Shown: one piece after another, positions 10,501 to 18,441 of the stretch
How the letters are laid out: each line of letters starts with the position of its first letter
Position numbering within the stretch: the first letter of the stretch is position 1
Assembly: GCF_040049195.1 (NCBI RefSeq)
Contig: NZ_JBDZDL010000007.1
Direction: 5' to 3' (one strand)
Length of the DNA: 64,000 bases
Source: NCEH01 sp040049195
Lineage (GTDB): Bacteria; Pseudomonadota; Alphaproteobacteria; Rhizobiales; Xanthobacteraceae
Notes under the pieces: model-generated
The model's database searches: none
What the model saw: the letters and a program-made list of their open reading frames with translations, nothing else
What the model was told of the DNA's origin: nothing
Translations under genes and position numbers: made by a program

Positions 10501-10740
10501 CTGCATGTAGAGCATGTCCTGCACGCCGTTGACCTGCTGCTCGATGGGCAGCGCCACGGTGTCGACGATGGTCTTGGCGCTCGCGCCGGGATAGCTGGTG
10601 GTCACCGTGACGGTGGGCGGCACGATATTGGGATATTGCGCCACCGGCAGGCGGATGAGGCAAACCGCGCCGATCAGGACGAAAAGCAGAGCGAGGACGT
10701 TGGCTAGGACCGGTCGCTCGATGAAAAAGCGCGAGATCAT
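7528..10740 (-). CDS. RND multidrug efflux permease, HAE1 (AcrB/MexF-like) family
   Basis: This is a 1070-residue inner-membrane proton antiporter that starts with the classical MISRFFIERPVLANVLA and has the duplicated layout of twelve membrane segments and two large periplasmic loops. The conserved membrane segment IVVDDAIVIVEGVARHIEEG is present and carries the acidic residues expected for proton relay. The protein should export drugs, solvents or metabolites from the periplasm through a TolC-type outer-membrane channel. No such channel gene is nearby, so it must be encoded elsewhere. The gene lies 31 bp downstream of its periplasmic adaptor and is surely in the same operon. The C-terminus ends in a low-complexity Lys/Pro/Ala tail. 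The specific substrate cannot be told, and no local regulator gene is seen. Confidence 0.95.
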   Translation of the reverse strand: MISRFFIERPVLANVLALLFVLIGAVCLIRLPVAQYPNIVPPTVTVTTSYPGASAKTIVDTVALPIEQQVNGVQDMLYMQSWAASDGTYTLVVTFAIGTDPNMAQVLVQNRVSIALASLPAAVSTQGVTVLQKGTSILEFVALTSPDGRYDGLFLSNYAAIYVQNELARLPGVGNVLIFGAGDYAMRVWMDPDKMQAVGLTPSDVVNAIKGQSQEVTAGQVGMPPAPVGTNFQYTVNIQGRLNDVPDYENIIVKVDNQNGGRILRVKDIGRVELGAQSYSKTFQLDNKPATGIAIFQLPDANALDVAAAVKAKMEQLKTSFPEGVAYTVPFDTTLFVAASIGEVYKTLYEAGILVLVVIILFLQDWRATLVPATTVPVTIIGAFAAMAAMGFTINLSTLFALILAIGIVVDDAIVIVEGVARHIEEGMEGQPAAEKAMDELFGPVIGITLVLMSVFLPASFIPGLTGEMFKQFALVIAATAFISAINAATLKPTQCALWLRPPTPPEKRNVVYRGFNAIYDRCERAYTALISRMVHVSGLMVLVALALIGLAGYGLTRVPTSFLPIEDQGYVVLAVQLPDGASTERTQAIVNRASDIAQKTPGVKVVLGITGISALDNNATLSSAGVLYVTFDDWSVRDKTKGQDLFSIYTHLNTELGKIQEASIAVLVPPAIQGIGNAAGFTMQPQIRDGNFDYVLLDRVANAIIDKGEAQSSLSHLSTSFRVGAPQLQVDVNRIKAETLGVTVNQVFSAVSTYVGSTYVTQINKFGNVFQVYAQADSKARISPEDLNNLKVKAANGTMVPLGTLIDIRVIPGAPLISLYNLYPTATIVGTNAPGFSSGQALSVMEQIASATLPPGMGFEWTAMSYQEKQVGSQMYYVFALAILLVYMVLAGQYESWIQPLSVILAVPLALLGTVGALVGLGIANNLYTQIGLVLLIALASKNAILIVEYAREKRAEGMGIMEAAVEASRLRFRPILMTSFAFILGVLPLVFATGAGANSRKSIGIAVVSGMLASTCLAVLFVPSFYTVLQRFEEKYLHKKKKKPHGAAEGDGPAAPPAGPVPGHPASA

Positions 10741-10771
10741 GTTCGCCGCCTGTGGTTCGAGGGATCGGCCG

Positions 10772-12118
10772 TCAGTTCTTCGGCGCCGCGGAGGTCGCGG
10801 CGGGCGGCGTGGGCGCGGCGGGCGTGGGCGCAGCCGGGGTCGTCGCGGCGGGCGTGGTGGCCGGCGTGTTCATGGCCGGCGTGATGGGCTTCTTCTGCGG
10901 CGCCGGGGTCATGCTCCCCTTCTCGACCGTCACCTTGGAGCCGGGCACGGCGCGCTGCAGGCCGTTGACCACCACCTGGGTGCCCGCGGAAAGGCCGGAG
11001 GCGAGCGCGCGCAGGCCGTTGTCCTGCATCTGCCCGAGGTGCACCACCTGCTCGGCAACCGTGCCCGTGGAATCCACGGTCAGCACATAGCTGCCGCTCT
11101 GGTTGGTGCCGATGGCCGCGTCATTGACCACCACCATGTCGGCGGCCGGGCCGAGCGGCAGGCGCACCCGCGCGAACAGGCCGGGGATCAGCGCCAGGTC
11201 CTTGTTGTCGAAGATGCCGCGCACCGTGAGCGTGCCGGTGTTGGGGTCGACCTGCGGGGCGACGTAATCCAGCTTGCCGGCGTGGGGATAGCCCTGCTCG
11301 GTCTGCAGACCGATCTCCACCGGGATGTTGGCGAGGTCCTGCGCCACCGACTGCAAGGTGCGGCCCTGCTTGGCGAGGCCTTCCTTGATGTTCAGCACCT
11401 GGGTCTCGGACAGCGAGAACCACACATAGATGGGGTTCACCTCGACGATCGTGGCGAGCTTGGTGGGGCCGCTGTAGCCGACCAGGGCGCCGACGTCCTG
11501 GAGATGGGCGGTCACCACGCCGTCGAACGGCGCGACCACTTCGGTATAGCCGAGGTTGATCTTCGCGATGTCCAGCGAGGCCTGGGCGTTCTGCACGTTC
11601 GCCACCGCCTGGTCGCGCTTGGCGCGGGCCTGGTCGAGGGTGGCCTGGGAGGCGAAGTCCTGCTTGGCCAGCTGATTCTGCCGGTTGAACTCGGCCTCGG
11701 CCTGCACCTGCAGCGCCTGGTTGGCGGAAAGCGTGGCCTGGGCCTGGGCGAGGTTGGCCTTGTACTGGTCCTGTTCGATCACGAACAGCACGGTGCCCTT
11801 CCGGACCAGGGCGCCGTCCTTATATTTGATGTCGGTCAGGAAGCCCTGGACGCGGGCGTTGAGGTCCACCGTATTGATGGATGCGGTGTTGCCGGTCAGC
11901 TCGAGATAGCGCACCACGGGCTGGGAGCCCACTTCGGCGACGGTAACGGTGGGGGGTGGCGGAGCGACGTAGGTGTTCTTTTCCTCGCAGCCCGCGAGCG
12001 CCACCGCGATCACCGGGACCGCAAGCGCGAACCGAGCCGGAGTTCCAGCCACGCCCAGGCCTGCCTGCAAGCCAGCATTCAAGCCGACGCGGCAAACACG
12101 CATTACCCGCCCCATCAT
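10772..12118 (-). CDS. RND efflux periplasmic adaptor lipoprotein (HlyD/AcrA-like)
   Basis: This 448-residue membrane-fusion protein has a lipobox, ALAGC, with the lipidated cysteine at residue 44, so it should be anchored to the inner membrane facing the periplasm. The core shows the usual order: a barrel-sandwich beginning near LELTGNTASI, a coiled-coil hairpin rich in Gln/Ala (about residues 105-195), then the second lipoyl half (EVVAPFDGVVTAHL) and beta-barrel. The C-terminal 40 residues are a Pro/Ala/Thr-rich low-complexity tail. The gene precedes the RND permease gene and bridges that pump to an outer-membrane channel. The N-terminal extension ahead of the lipobox is long, and a start at Met6 is equally possible. 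Confidence 0.93.
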   Translation of the reverse strand: MMGRVMRVCRVGLNAGLQAGLGVAGTPARFALAVPVIAVALAGCEEKNTYVAPPPPTVTVAEVGSQPVVRYLELTGNTASINTVDLNARVQGFLTDIKYKDGALVRKGTVLFVIEQDQYKANLAQAQATLSANQALQVQAEAEFNRQNQLAKQDFASQATLDQARAKRDQAVANVQNAQASLDIAKINLGYTEVVAPFDGVVTAHLQDVGALVGYSGPTKLATIVEVNPIYVWFSLSETQVLNIKEGLAKQGRTLQSVAQDLANIPVEIGLQTEQGYPHAGKLDYVAPQVDPNTGTLTVRGIFDNKDLALIPGLFARVRLPLGPAADMVVVNDAAIGTNQSGSYVLTVDSTGTVAEQVVHLGQMQDNGLRALASGLSAGTQVVVNGLQRAVPGSKVTVEKGSMTPAPQKKPITPAMNTPATTPAATTPAAPTPAAPTPPAATSAAPKN

Positions 12119-12521
12119 CGTAAATCCCCCGGGACCTCAATCGTGCGGGATACTACTTAGCACCCTCGGACAAGTCCATGACACCTCACGGTTCGCAGTG
12201 CGGCATACCGCGGTAAATTCGCGGCCGCCGCGTTCCGAAGGGGAATATCGGCCGCCAAGGCGTCGCCGCGCGGCCGGCTCTCATTGACAAGCCTGCGACC
12301 CGTTCATAAGTCTCCCGTCGTATCCTGGATGGGCTCGTGCGCCGCGACGGCATTTCGGCCGGAAGGGGGCGCGCACTCGGCGCCGGGTGAAGCGAATATC
12401 AAGCGTGGACTTGCTGGCGCCGCATTGCGCGTGTCGTAAAGGCGAGTTCATGGACCGGAGGGTCCGGCGGCCCGTCTCCGCCCCTCCGCTACAAGAGACG
12501 GGACGGAATTGAGACGTCACG
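12119..12521. promoter_or_regulatory. Divergent intergenic region between the efflux operon and secA
   Basis: This 403-bp stretch separates two divergent transcription units and holds no convincing gene. A possible secA promoter is TTGACA at 12284-12289 with CATAAG at 12305-12310, but the 15-bp spacer is short. The palindrome TACCGCGGTA at 12206-12215 could be an operator for the efflux operon. Both are weak calls. Confidence 0.35.
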
Positions 12522-15299
12522 ATGCTAGGTGGAATTGCCCGCAAGATCTTCGGCTCCGCGAACGACCGCATGGTCCGCGGATTTCGGCCCATGGTGGCGG
12601 CGATCAACGCGCTGGAACCGGAGGTCTCGGCGCTTTCGGACGACCAGCTGCGCGCGCGCACGGCCGAATTCCGCGCCCAGCTCGCCGCCGGCAAGAAGCT
12701 TGACGATCTGCTGGTGCCCGCCTTCGCCACGGTGCGCGAGGCGGCCAAGCGCGTGCTCGGCCTGCGGCCGTTCGACGTGCAGCTGATCGGCGGCATGGTG
12801 CTGCACAATGGCGACATCGCCGAAATGAAGACCGGCGAGGGCAAGACCCTCGTCGCCACCCTGCCGGTCTATCTCAACGCGCTCGCCGGCAAGGGCGTGC
12901 ACGTGGTGACGGTGAATGACTACCTCGCCCGCCGCGACGCCGAATGGATGGCGAAGGTCTATAATTTCCTCGGCCTCACCACCGGCATCATCGTCCACGG
13001 CCTGGACGACGACCAGCGCCGCGCCGCCTATGCCAGCGACGTCACCTATGCCACCAACAACGAGCTGGGCTTCGACTATCTGCGCGACAATATGAAATAC
13101 GACCGCGCGCACATGGTGCAGCGCGGGCATTTCTACGCCATCGTCGACGAAGTGGATTCGATCCTCATCGACGAGGCGCGCACGCCGCTCATCATCTCCG
13201 GTCCGCTCGACGACCGCTCGGATTTCTACAACACCATCAACACCTATATTCCCCGCCTCACCAAGGACGACTATGAGGTGGACGAGAAGCAGCGCACCGT
13301 CTCCATGACCGAAGCCGGCATGGAGAAGATGGAGCAGATGCTCTCCGCCGCCGATTTGCTGAAGTCCACCTCGCTCTACGACATCGAGAACGTGTCGGTG
13401 GTTCACCATGTGAACCAGGCGCTGCGGGCCCACACGCTGTTCCAGCGCGACAAGGACTATATCGTCCGCAACAACGAAGTCGTGATCATCGACGAGTTCA
13501 CCGGCCGCATGATGCCCGGCCGGCGCTATTCGGAGGGCCTGCACCAGGCGCTGGAAGCCAAGGAGCACGTCCAGGTTCAGCCCGAGAACCAGACCCTGGC
13601 CTCCATCACCTTCCAGAATTATTTCCGCCTGTACGAAAAGCTCGGCGGCATGACCGGCACCGCCAATACCGAGGCGGCCGAGTTCGGCGACATCTACAAG
13701 CTCGACGTAGTGGAAGTGCCCACCAACGTGCCCATCGCCCGCAAGGACGATGACGACGAGGTGTATCGCACGGCGAACGAGAAATACGCCGCCATCATCG
13801 AGGTCATCAAGGATTGCGCCGAGCGCGGGCAGCCCGTGCTGGTGGGCACCACCTCGATCGAGAAATCCGAGCTGCTGGCGGAAATGCTCAAGCAGGCCGG
13901 CCTGAAGCAGAAGGACTTCTCCGACCCCGCCGCCTTCAGCGGCCACGGCCATGAGAAGGCGTTCGCGGTGCTGAATGCCCGCTATCACGAGCAGGAAGCC
14001 TATATCGTTTCCCAGGCGGGCGTTCCCGGTGCCATCACCATCGCCACCAACATGGCCGGCCGCGGCACCGACATTCAGCTCGGCGGCAATGTGGAAATGC
14101 GCATCGCGCAGGAATTGCAGCATCTGCCCGAAGGGCCCGAGCGGGCCGAGGCGGAAGCGCGCATCCGCGCCGAAGTCGCGGAGATGAAGCAGAAGGCGCT
14201 GGCCGCCGGCGGGCTGTGCGTGCTCGGCACCGAGCGCCACGAAAGCCGCCGCATCGACAACCAGCTGCGCGGCCGCTCCGGCCGCCAGGGCGACCCCGGC
14301 CGCTCCAAATTCTTCCTGTCCCTCGACGACGATTTGATGCGCATCTTCGGGTCCGACCGGCTGGACGGCATGCTCCAGAAGCTCGGCCTGAAGGAAGGCG
14401 AGGCCATCATCCACTCCTGGATCAACAAGGCGTTGGAGAAGGCCCAGCAGAAGGTCGAGGCGCGCAATTACGACATGCGCAAGAACGTCCTGAAATATGA
14501 CGACGTTCTCAATGACCAGCGCAAGGTGGTGTTCGAGCAGCGGCTCGACCTGATGAACGACGCCGATATCGCCGAGACCGTGGAGGACATGCGCCACTCG
14601 GTCATCACCGATCTCGTCGCCAAGTACATTCCGGAAAACTCCTATCCCGAGCAATGGGATGTGAAGGGCCTCGACTTCGCCGTGCGCGACGTGCTCACCC
14701 TCGACCTGCCGGTGGAGGCCTGGGCGCAGGAGGAAGGCATCGCCGGGCCCGAAGTCACCGAGCGCATCATCCGCCGCGCCGACGAATGGATGGCGGGCAA
14801 GGCGGGCCAGTACGGCCCCGACCTCATGCGCTACATCGAGAAGTCGATCCTGCTGCAGACCCTGGACCATCTGTGGCGCGAGCACATCGCCATGCTGGAC
14901 CATCTGCGCCAGGTGGTGGGCCTGCGCGGCTATGCCCAGCGCGACCCGCTGAACGAGTACAAGTCCGAAGCCTTCCAGCTGTTCTCCGCCATGCTCGGCC
15001 GCCTACGCGAGATCGTCACCTCGCAGCTGATGCGCGTGGAGATCGTCACTTCCCCGCCGCCGGAAGAGGCGCTGCCGGCAATGGAAGGGCACCATATCGA
15101 CGCCAGCACGGGCGAGGATGAATTCTCCGCCTCGGCCGCCGCCATCGGCACCCGGCCCCAGCCGGATCTGGCGGGCGATATCGCGGTCGCGGCGCGCGAT
15201 CCGAAAGACCCCTCCACCTGGGGCAAGGTGGGCCGCAACGAGAACTGCCCGTGCGGCTCCGGCAAGAAGTTCAAGCACTGCCACGGCCGCTTCGCCTGA
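12522..15299 (+). CDS. secA: Preprotein translocase ATPase SecA
   Basis: This 925-residue motor protein drives export of unfolded preproteins through SecYEG. The first nucleotide-binding site is visible as MKTGEGKTLVA near residue 102. The DEAD-like motif VDEVDSILIDEARTPL, the preprotein cross-linking domain and the second ATPase domain motif NMAGRGTDIQLGG follow. The C-terminus carries the zinc- and SecB-binding signature CPCGSGKKFKHCHG, so the gene is complete and should respond to SecB. Length and domain order are normal for alphaproteobacteria. It is transcribed alone: the upstream efflux operon is divergent, and a clear terminator follows about 70 bp after the stop. Confidence 0.98.
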   Translation: MLGGIARKIFGSANDRMVRGFRPMVAAINALEPEVSALSDDQLRARTAEFRAQLAAGKKLDDLLVPAFATVREAAKRVLGLRPFDVQLIGGMVLHNGDIAEMKTGEGKTLVATLPVYLNALAGKGVHVVTVNDYLARRDAEWMAKVYNFLGLTTGIIVHGLDDDQRRAAYASDVTYATNNELGFDYLRDNMKYDRAHMVQRGHFYAIVDEVDSILIDEARTPLIISGPLDDRSDFYNTINTYIPRLTKDDYEVDEKQRTVSMTEAGMEKMEQMLSAADLLKSTSLYDIENVSVVHHVNQALRAHTLFQRDKDYIVRNNEVVIIDEFTGRMMPGRRYSEGLHQALEAKEHVQVQPENQTLASITFQNYFRLYEKLGGMTGTANTEAAEFGDIYKLDVVEVPTNVPIARKDDDDEVYRTANEKYAAIIEVIKDCAERGQPVLVGTTSIEKSELLAEMLKQAGLKQKDFSDPAAFSGHGHEKAFAVLNARYHEQEAYIVSQAGVPGAITIATNMAGRGTDIQLGGNVEMRIAQELQHLPEGPERAEAEARIRAEVAEMKQKALAAGGLCVLGTERHESRRIDNQLRGRSGRQGDPGRSKFFLSLDDDLMRIFGSDRLDGMLQKLGLKEGEAIIHSWINKALEKAQQKVEARNYDMRKNVLKYDDVLNDQRKVVFEQRLDLMNDADIAETVEDMRHSVITDLVAKYIPENSYPEQWDVKGLDFAVRDVLTLDLPVEAWAQEEGIAGPEVTERIIRRADEWMAGKAGQYGPDLMRYIEKSILLQTLDHLWREHIAMLDHLRQVVGLRGYAQRDPLNEYKSEAFQLFSAMLGRLREIVTSQLMRVEIVTSPPPEEALPAMEGHHIDASTGEDEFSASAAAIGTRPQPDLAGDIAVAARDPKDPSTWGKVGRNENCPCGSGKKFKHCHGRFA

Positions 15300-15364
15300 G
15301 GCTGACGGCGGCTCCGACCTGCCGCAGCGTCTGAGGCCGGCCGTCTGGCTTGGCTCCCTGAATC

Positions 15365-15391
15365 AAAACGCCCGGCTGAGCCGGGCGTTTT
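15365..15391 (+). terminator. Rho-independent terminator of secA
   Basis: The stem AAAACGCCCGG / CCGGGCGTTTT (15365-15375 with 15381-15391) encloses a five-base CTGAG segment whose outer bases can also pair. The T run on the plus strand is in the right place, 66 bp after the secA stop codon. The A run on the other side means it could act in both directions. Confidence 0.85.
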
Positions 15392-15619
15392 CGTTTGCGC
15401 CCGCCCCGCCCGCCGGCCGACCACGGCGAAGCGGGTGCCGGAGCGGCGGAACGGGATCGGAGGATCGAAGGGGCATCCAGCGGGTGCAGAAGGGGCGACT
15501 TGAACCGGAGCGCCGCTCCGGATTCATCCGCGCCGAACGTTCGCCCGAAATGCCGGTTTCGTCCGGCGAAGACCCGCGGAGAAGCGGCCTTAAACCCCGC
15601 TTCGTCCGCGCTAAGTCAT

Positions 15620-15635
15620 TGTTTCACGTGAAACA
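15620..15635. other. parS centromere site
   Basis: The 16-bp palindrome TGTTTCACGTGAAACA is identical to the bacterial chromosomal parS consensus bound by ParB, as in Caulobacter and Bacillus. It lies in the non-coding space between secA and the convergent L,D-transpeptidase gene, as expected for a site that nucleates a ParB complex. Its distance of about 15 kb from dnaA suits an origin-proximal centromere. parA and parB are not in the window. The remainder of the 15300-15689 gap contains only the secA terminator and no credible gene. Confidence 0.93.
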
Positions 15636-15689
15636 TTTTCGCCTGGACGGCGCGCCCCGCAGGCGCCGGAGCAGGATTTTCGCCCGGCC

Positions 15690-16913
15690 CTAGCGCGCGC
15701 TGGAGGAGAACGCGCCCGGCGTGACGATGGCCGTGGAGCCTTGCAGCACAGGCGCGGAAGCCACGCTTTGCCCGTTCAGGCTTGCGGTCTGCTGCACCGC
15801 TCCGGAAGCGACACGCGGGCCGCCCGTGGAGGCAGAGGCCGGATCCGCGCCGGGACGCGCGGCCGCTCCGCCCTCGGCCACCTGGCTTTCCGGGGAAACG
15901 CCCGGCGGGCGGGTGGTCTCGGGCATCTCGCCGGGCGGCGCCCCGTTCACGTCCACCGTGTAATCATTCGCTTCGGCGCCCACGGGGCGGAACTTGGCGA
16001 GGAACACCGGATGCATGCCGCCGTCGGTCCCGGTCTTCACCGGCGCCACGGGCAGCGAGTTGGAGAGAGCGGCGATCTGCTGGTCGTCGGCCATGCGCTT
16101 GGCCGCGACGGCCCCGGCGATCTCGGCAGGCACCGTATAGCTCGGGCACGGAGCGGAAGCGTCGAAGCCGCGGCCGCCTTCCGCCTGCGCGTTGAACACA
16201 TAGTGCCGGTCGCACACGTTGACCTTCGGCTCCTGCTTCGTCACCTCGAAGCTGTCATAGCCTTCCTTCAGGTTGCGCCAGAAGGCCATGTTCGGGTTCG
16301 TGCGATGGCGGGCGAGGTTCTTCGGCGTCATGCGGAACGGCATGGCCTGGAGCTGGAACGAGCGCTGGCCGCCCGCGAAGCTTTCGCGCGCAAGAGCGAA
16401 AATCTCGGCGATCTGCTGATCGGTCATGGCGTAGCAGCCGGACGAGGAGCAGTCCCCGTGGATCATCAGGAACTCGCCTGTGCGACCATAGGACTTGTCG
16501 AACGCGTTCGGAAAGCCGGTGTTGATCGCCAGATAATAACTGGAATTGGGATTCATCAGCGCCGGCGTGATGGCATAGAAGCCTTCGGGCGCCTGGCGAT
16601 CCCCCATCTTCACCTTGGGGCCGAGCTCGCCCGACCAGCGGCAGATGGGATAGGTCTTCAGCAGCGCATAGGTGCCGTCGGTCTTTTCCTTCCAGACCTC
16701 AAGCTCGGATTCCTGCTTGAACAGGCGCACCAGGATCGGGCTGGAGGGCGTCATGCCCTTCTCCTGGATCAGGGTGAGCATCTGCGGGGAAAGCGGCTGT
16801 TTGGCGCGCTGGGAGAGATCGCCCTGCCCGTTGCAGCCGGCGAGAACCACCGCAGCGGTGGCGGCCAGCGCAGCAAGGCGAAGGCGGGAAAAGAAGGGAA
16901 GCGGACGGCTCAA
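15690..16913 (-). CDS. YafK-like L,D-transpeptidase family lipoprotein
   Basis: This 407-residue envelope protein starts with a lipoprotein signal ending in VVLAGC (Cys27), so it is membrane-anchored on the periplasmic side. The YkuD catalytic motif lies at residues 152-164, with His152 and nucleophile Cys160 in HGDCSSSGCYAMT. This version of the motif, together with the flanking segments, is like YafK/DpaA. In E. coli that protein cuts the link between Braun lipoprotein and peptidoglycan rather than making cross-links. The C-terminal 120 residues are low in complexity and have no recognised domain. The gene ends convergently with secA beyond the parS site. Whether it forms or hydrolyses bonds cannot be decided here. 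Confidence 0.85.
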   Translation of the reverse strand: MSRPLPFFSRLRLAALAATAAVVLAGCNGQGDLSQRAKQPLSPQMLTLIQEKGMTPSSPILVRLFKQESELEVWKEKTDGTYALLKTYPICRWSGELGPKVKMGDRQAPEGFYAITPALMNPNSSYYLAINTGFPNAFDKSYGRTGEFLMIHGDCSSSGCYAMTDQQIAEIFALARESFAGGQRSFQLQAMPFRMTPKNLARHRTNPNMAFWRNLKEGYDSFEVTKQEPKVNVCDRHYVFNAQAEGGRGFDASAPCPSYTVPAEIAGAVAAKRMADDQQIAALSNSLPVAPVKTGTDGGMHPVFLAKFRPVGAEANDYTVDVNGAPPGEMPETTRPPGVSPESQVAEGGAAARPGADPASASTGGPRVASGAVQQTASLNGQSVASAPVLQGSTAIVTPGAFSSSAR

Positions 16914-17089
16914 CGCAGAACTCCAAGGTCCGTTTCGGGCGCACTAAGAGCCATGATGCAAGGTCCACCCTTGACGGCGCGTTACCATATGATGGCGAAA
17001 AAGCGATAAATTAGTGCTTGTTAGCCGCACATGACCGGCGAATTACGGCCAATATGAGATGGTTCCAGACAAAGCGCGCGAAGTCCACT

Positions 17090-18040
17090 CTACAGGGTGC
17101 GTCCAATCGCCAGGAACTTTGCCCGCCGTGCCTTGCGCACAGCTGTCGCGTCCATCCCCGCCATGCCGCTCAACGCCTCGGCGATGGCATCCCCGGTCGC
17201 GGTGATGGCCGCCTTGGGGTCGCGATGGGCACCGCCGGTGGGCTCCTTGATGATGGAATCCACGACGCCGAATCGCACCAGATCCTGGGCGGTGATCTTC
17301 ATATTGGTCGCCGCCTCCTGCGCCTTGGCGGTGTCGCGCCACAGGATGGAAGCCGCGCCTTCGGGCGAGATCACACTATAGACAGCGTGCTCCAGCATCA
17401 GCACCTTGTTGGCCGTGGCGATGGCGATTGCGCCGCCGGAGCCGCCCTCCCCGATCACGACCGCCACGTTGGGCGCGCCGAGCGCGAGGCAGGCGTCGGT
17501 GGAGCGGGCGATGGCCTCGGCCTGCCCGCGCTCCTCGGCGCCGATGCCGGGATAGGCGCCGGCGGTATCGACCAGCGCGATCATGGGCACGTTGAAGCGG
17601 TCCGCCAGTTCCATCAGGCGCGCGGCCTTGCGATAGCCTTCAGGGCGCGCCATGCCGAAATTGTGACGGATGCGGGTCTCGGTGGTGGAGCCCTTCTCGT
17701 GGCCGATCACGCACACGGGTTCGCCCCGGAAGCGCGCGAAGCCGCCGATGATGGCTTCGTCCTCGCCATATTTGCGATCGCCCGCCATGGGCGTGAATTC
17801 GTCGAACAGGCCCTTGGCGAAATCGCCGAAATGCGGCCGCGCGGGATGGCGCGCCACCAGGGTTTTCTGCCACGGGGTGAGCGTGGAATAGAGCTGCGCC
17901 AGGGCTTCGGCCGCCTTGGCCTCAAGGCGCGTCACGTCGTCGGCAATGGCGACGCCGTCCCCGCTCGAAAGTGCCCGCAGTTCTTCCACCTTCGCCTCGA
18001 GCTCGGCCACCGGCTTCTCGAAGTCCAAATAGCTGCGCAT
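17090..18040 (-). CDS. accA: Acetyl-CoA carboxylase carboxyltransferase subunit alpha
   Basis: AccA pairs with AccD to transfer carboxyl groups from biotin carrier protein to acetyl-CoA, giving malonyl-CoA for fatty acid synthesis. The protein reads MRSYLDFEKPVAELEAKV, the usual start of alphaproteobacterial AccA, and gives 316 residues. An in-frame start 17 codons upstream is possible but adds residues not normally present. Carboxyltransferase motifs such as VDTAGAYPGIGAEERGQ and GEGGSGGAIAI are intact. The gene stands apart from accD, as is common. It is followed 176 bp later by the L,D-transpeptidase gene on the same strand. Confidence 0.97.
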   Translation of the reverse strand: MRSYLDFEKPVAELEAKVEELRALSSGDGVAIADDVTRLEAKAAEALAQLYSTLTPWQKTLVARHPARPHFGDFAKGLFDEFTPMAGDRKYGEDEAIIGGFARFRGEPVCVIGHEKGSTTETRIRHNFGMARPEGYRKAARLMELADRFNVPMIALVDTAGAYPGIGAEERGQAEAIARSTDACLALGAPNVAVVIGEGGSGGAIAIATANKVLMLEHAVYSVISPEGAASILWRDTAKAQEAATNMKITAQDLVRFGVVDSIIKEPTGGAHRDPKAAITATGDAIAEALSGMAGMDATAVRKARRAKFLAIGRTL

Positions 18041-18206
18041 GCCTGTCCGTGGGTTTTGGGGGATCAATGGACGCTCGGTCCGGCACCTCATGGCGCGGCC
18101 GGAAGCTGCTCTTCGCGGCGCGGTAAGTCAAGGTGCACCTGCCGCCGAGGCAACCGGATGTGTCCTGCTGCGTTATATCCCAATGGATTACACAGGAGAA
18201 CCCCGA

Positions 18207-18413
18207 ATGTCCGCGTCACCGCGACACCCCGCTTTCGATCAGACCAAGGCCGACAAAGACGCCAGTGCCCGGCCACCTTCTCAAGACAAGGCCACCGCCA
18301 AGCCCGCTGCCGGCCCCCATGCCAAGCCGGTCCTGACCGATCCGGCCAAGACGCCGGGAACTGGCGCCCTGCCTGACCCCCATAAGCCGAACGAGGACGC
18401 GACCTCCGGCTAA
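18207..18413 (+). CDS. Small hydrophilic hypothetical protein
   Basis: This 68-residue reading frame starts at an ATG 8 bases after the ribosome binding site AGGAGA (18194-18199). It encodes a charged, Pro/Ala/Lys/Asp-rich and probably disordered protein with no recognisable domain, beginning MSASPRHPAFDQ. It lies between the divergent accA gene and the convergent folC gene. The strong ribosome binding site and fitting gap make it plausible as a real gene, but composition alone cannot prove it. A longer in-frame version from 18039 would overlap the accA start and is less likely. Confidence 0.5.
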   Translation: MSASPRHPAFDQTKADKDASARPPSQDKATAKPAAGPHAKPVLTDPAKTPGTGALPDPHKPNEDATSG

Positions 18414-18441
18414 AGAAAGCGGGGCGTCCGACGCGAGGGTC

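Noticed and set aside
12525..14903. 792-codon minus-strand open frame opposite secA
   Set aside because: Antisense shadow of secA; no recognisable protein features.
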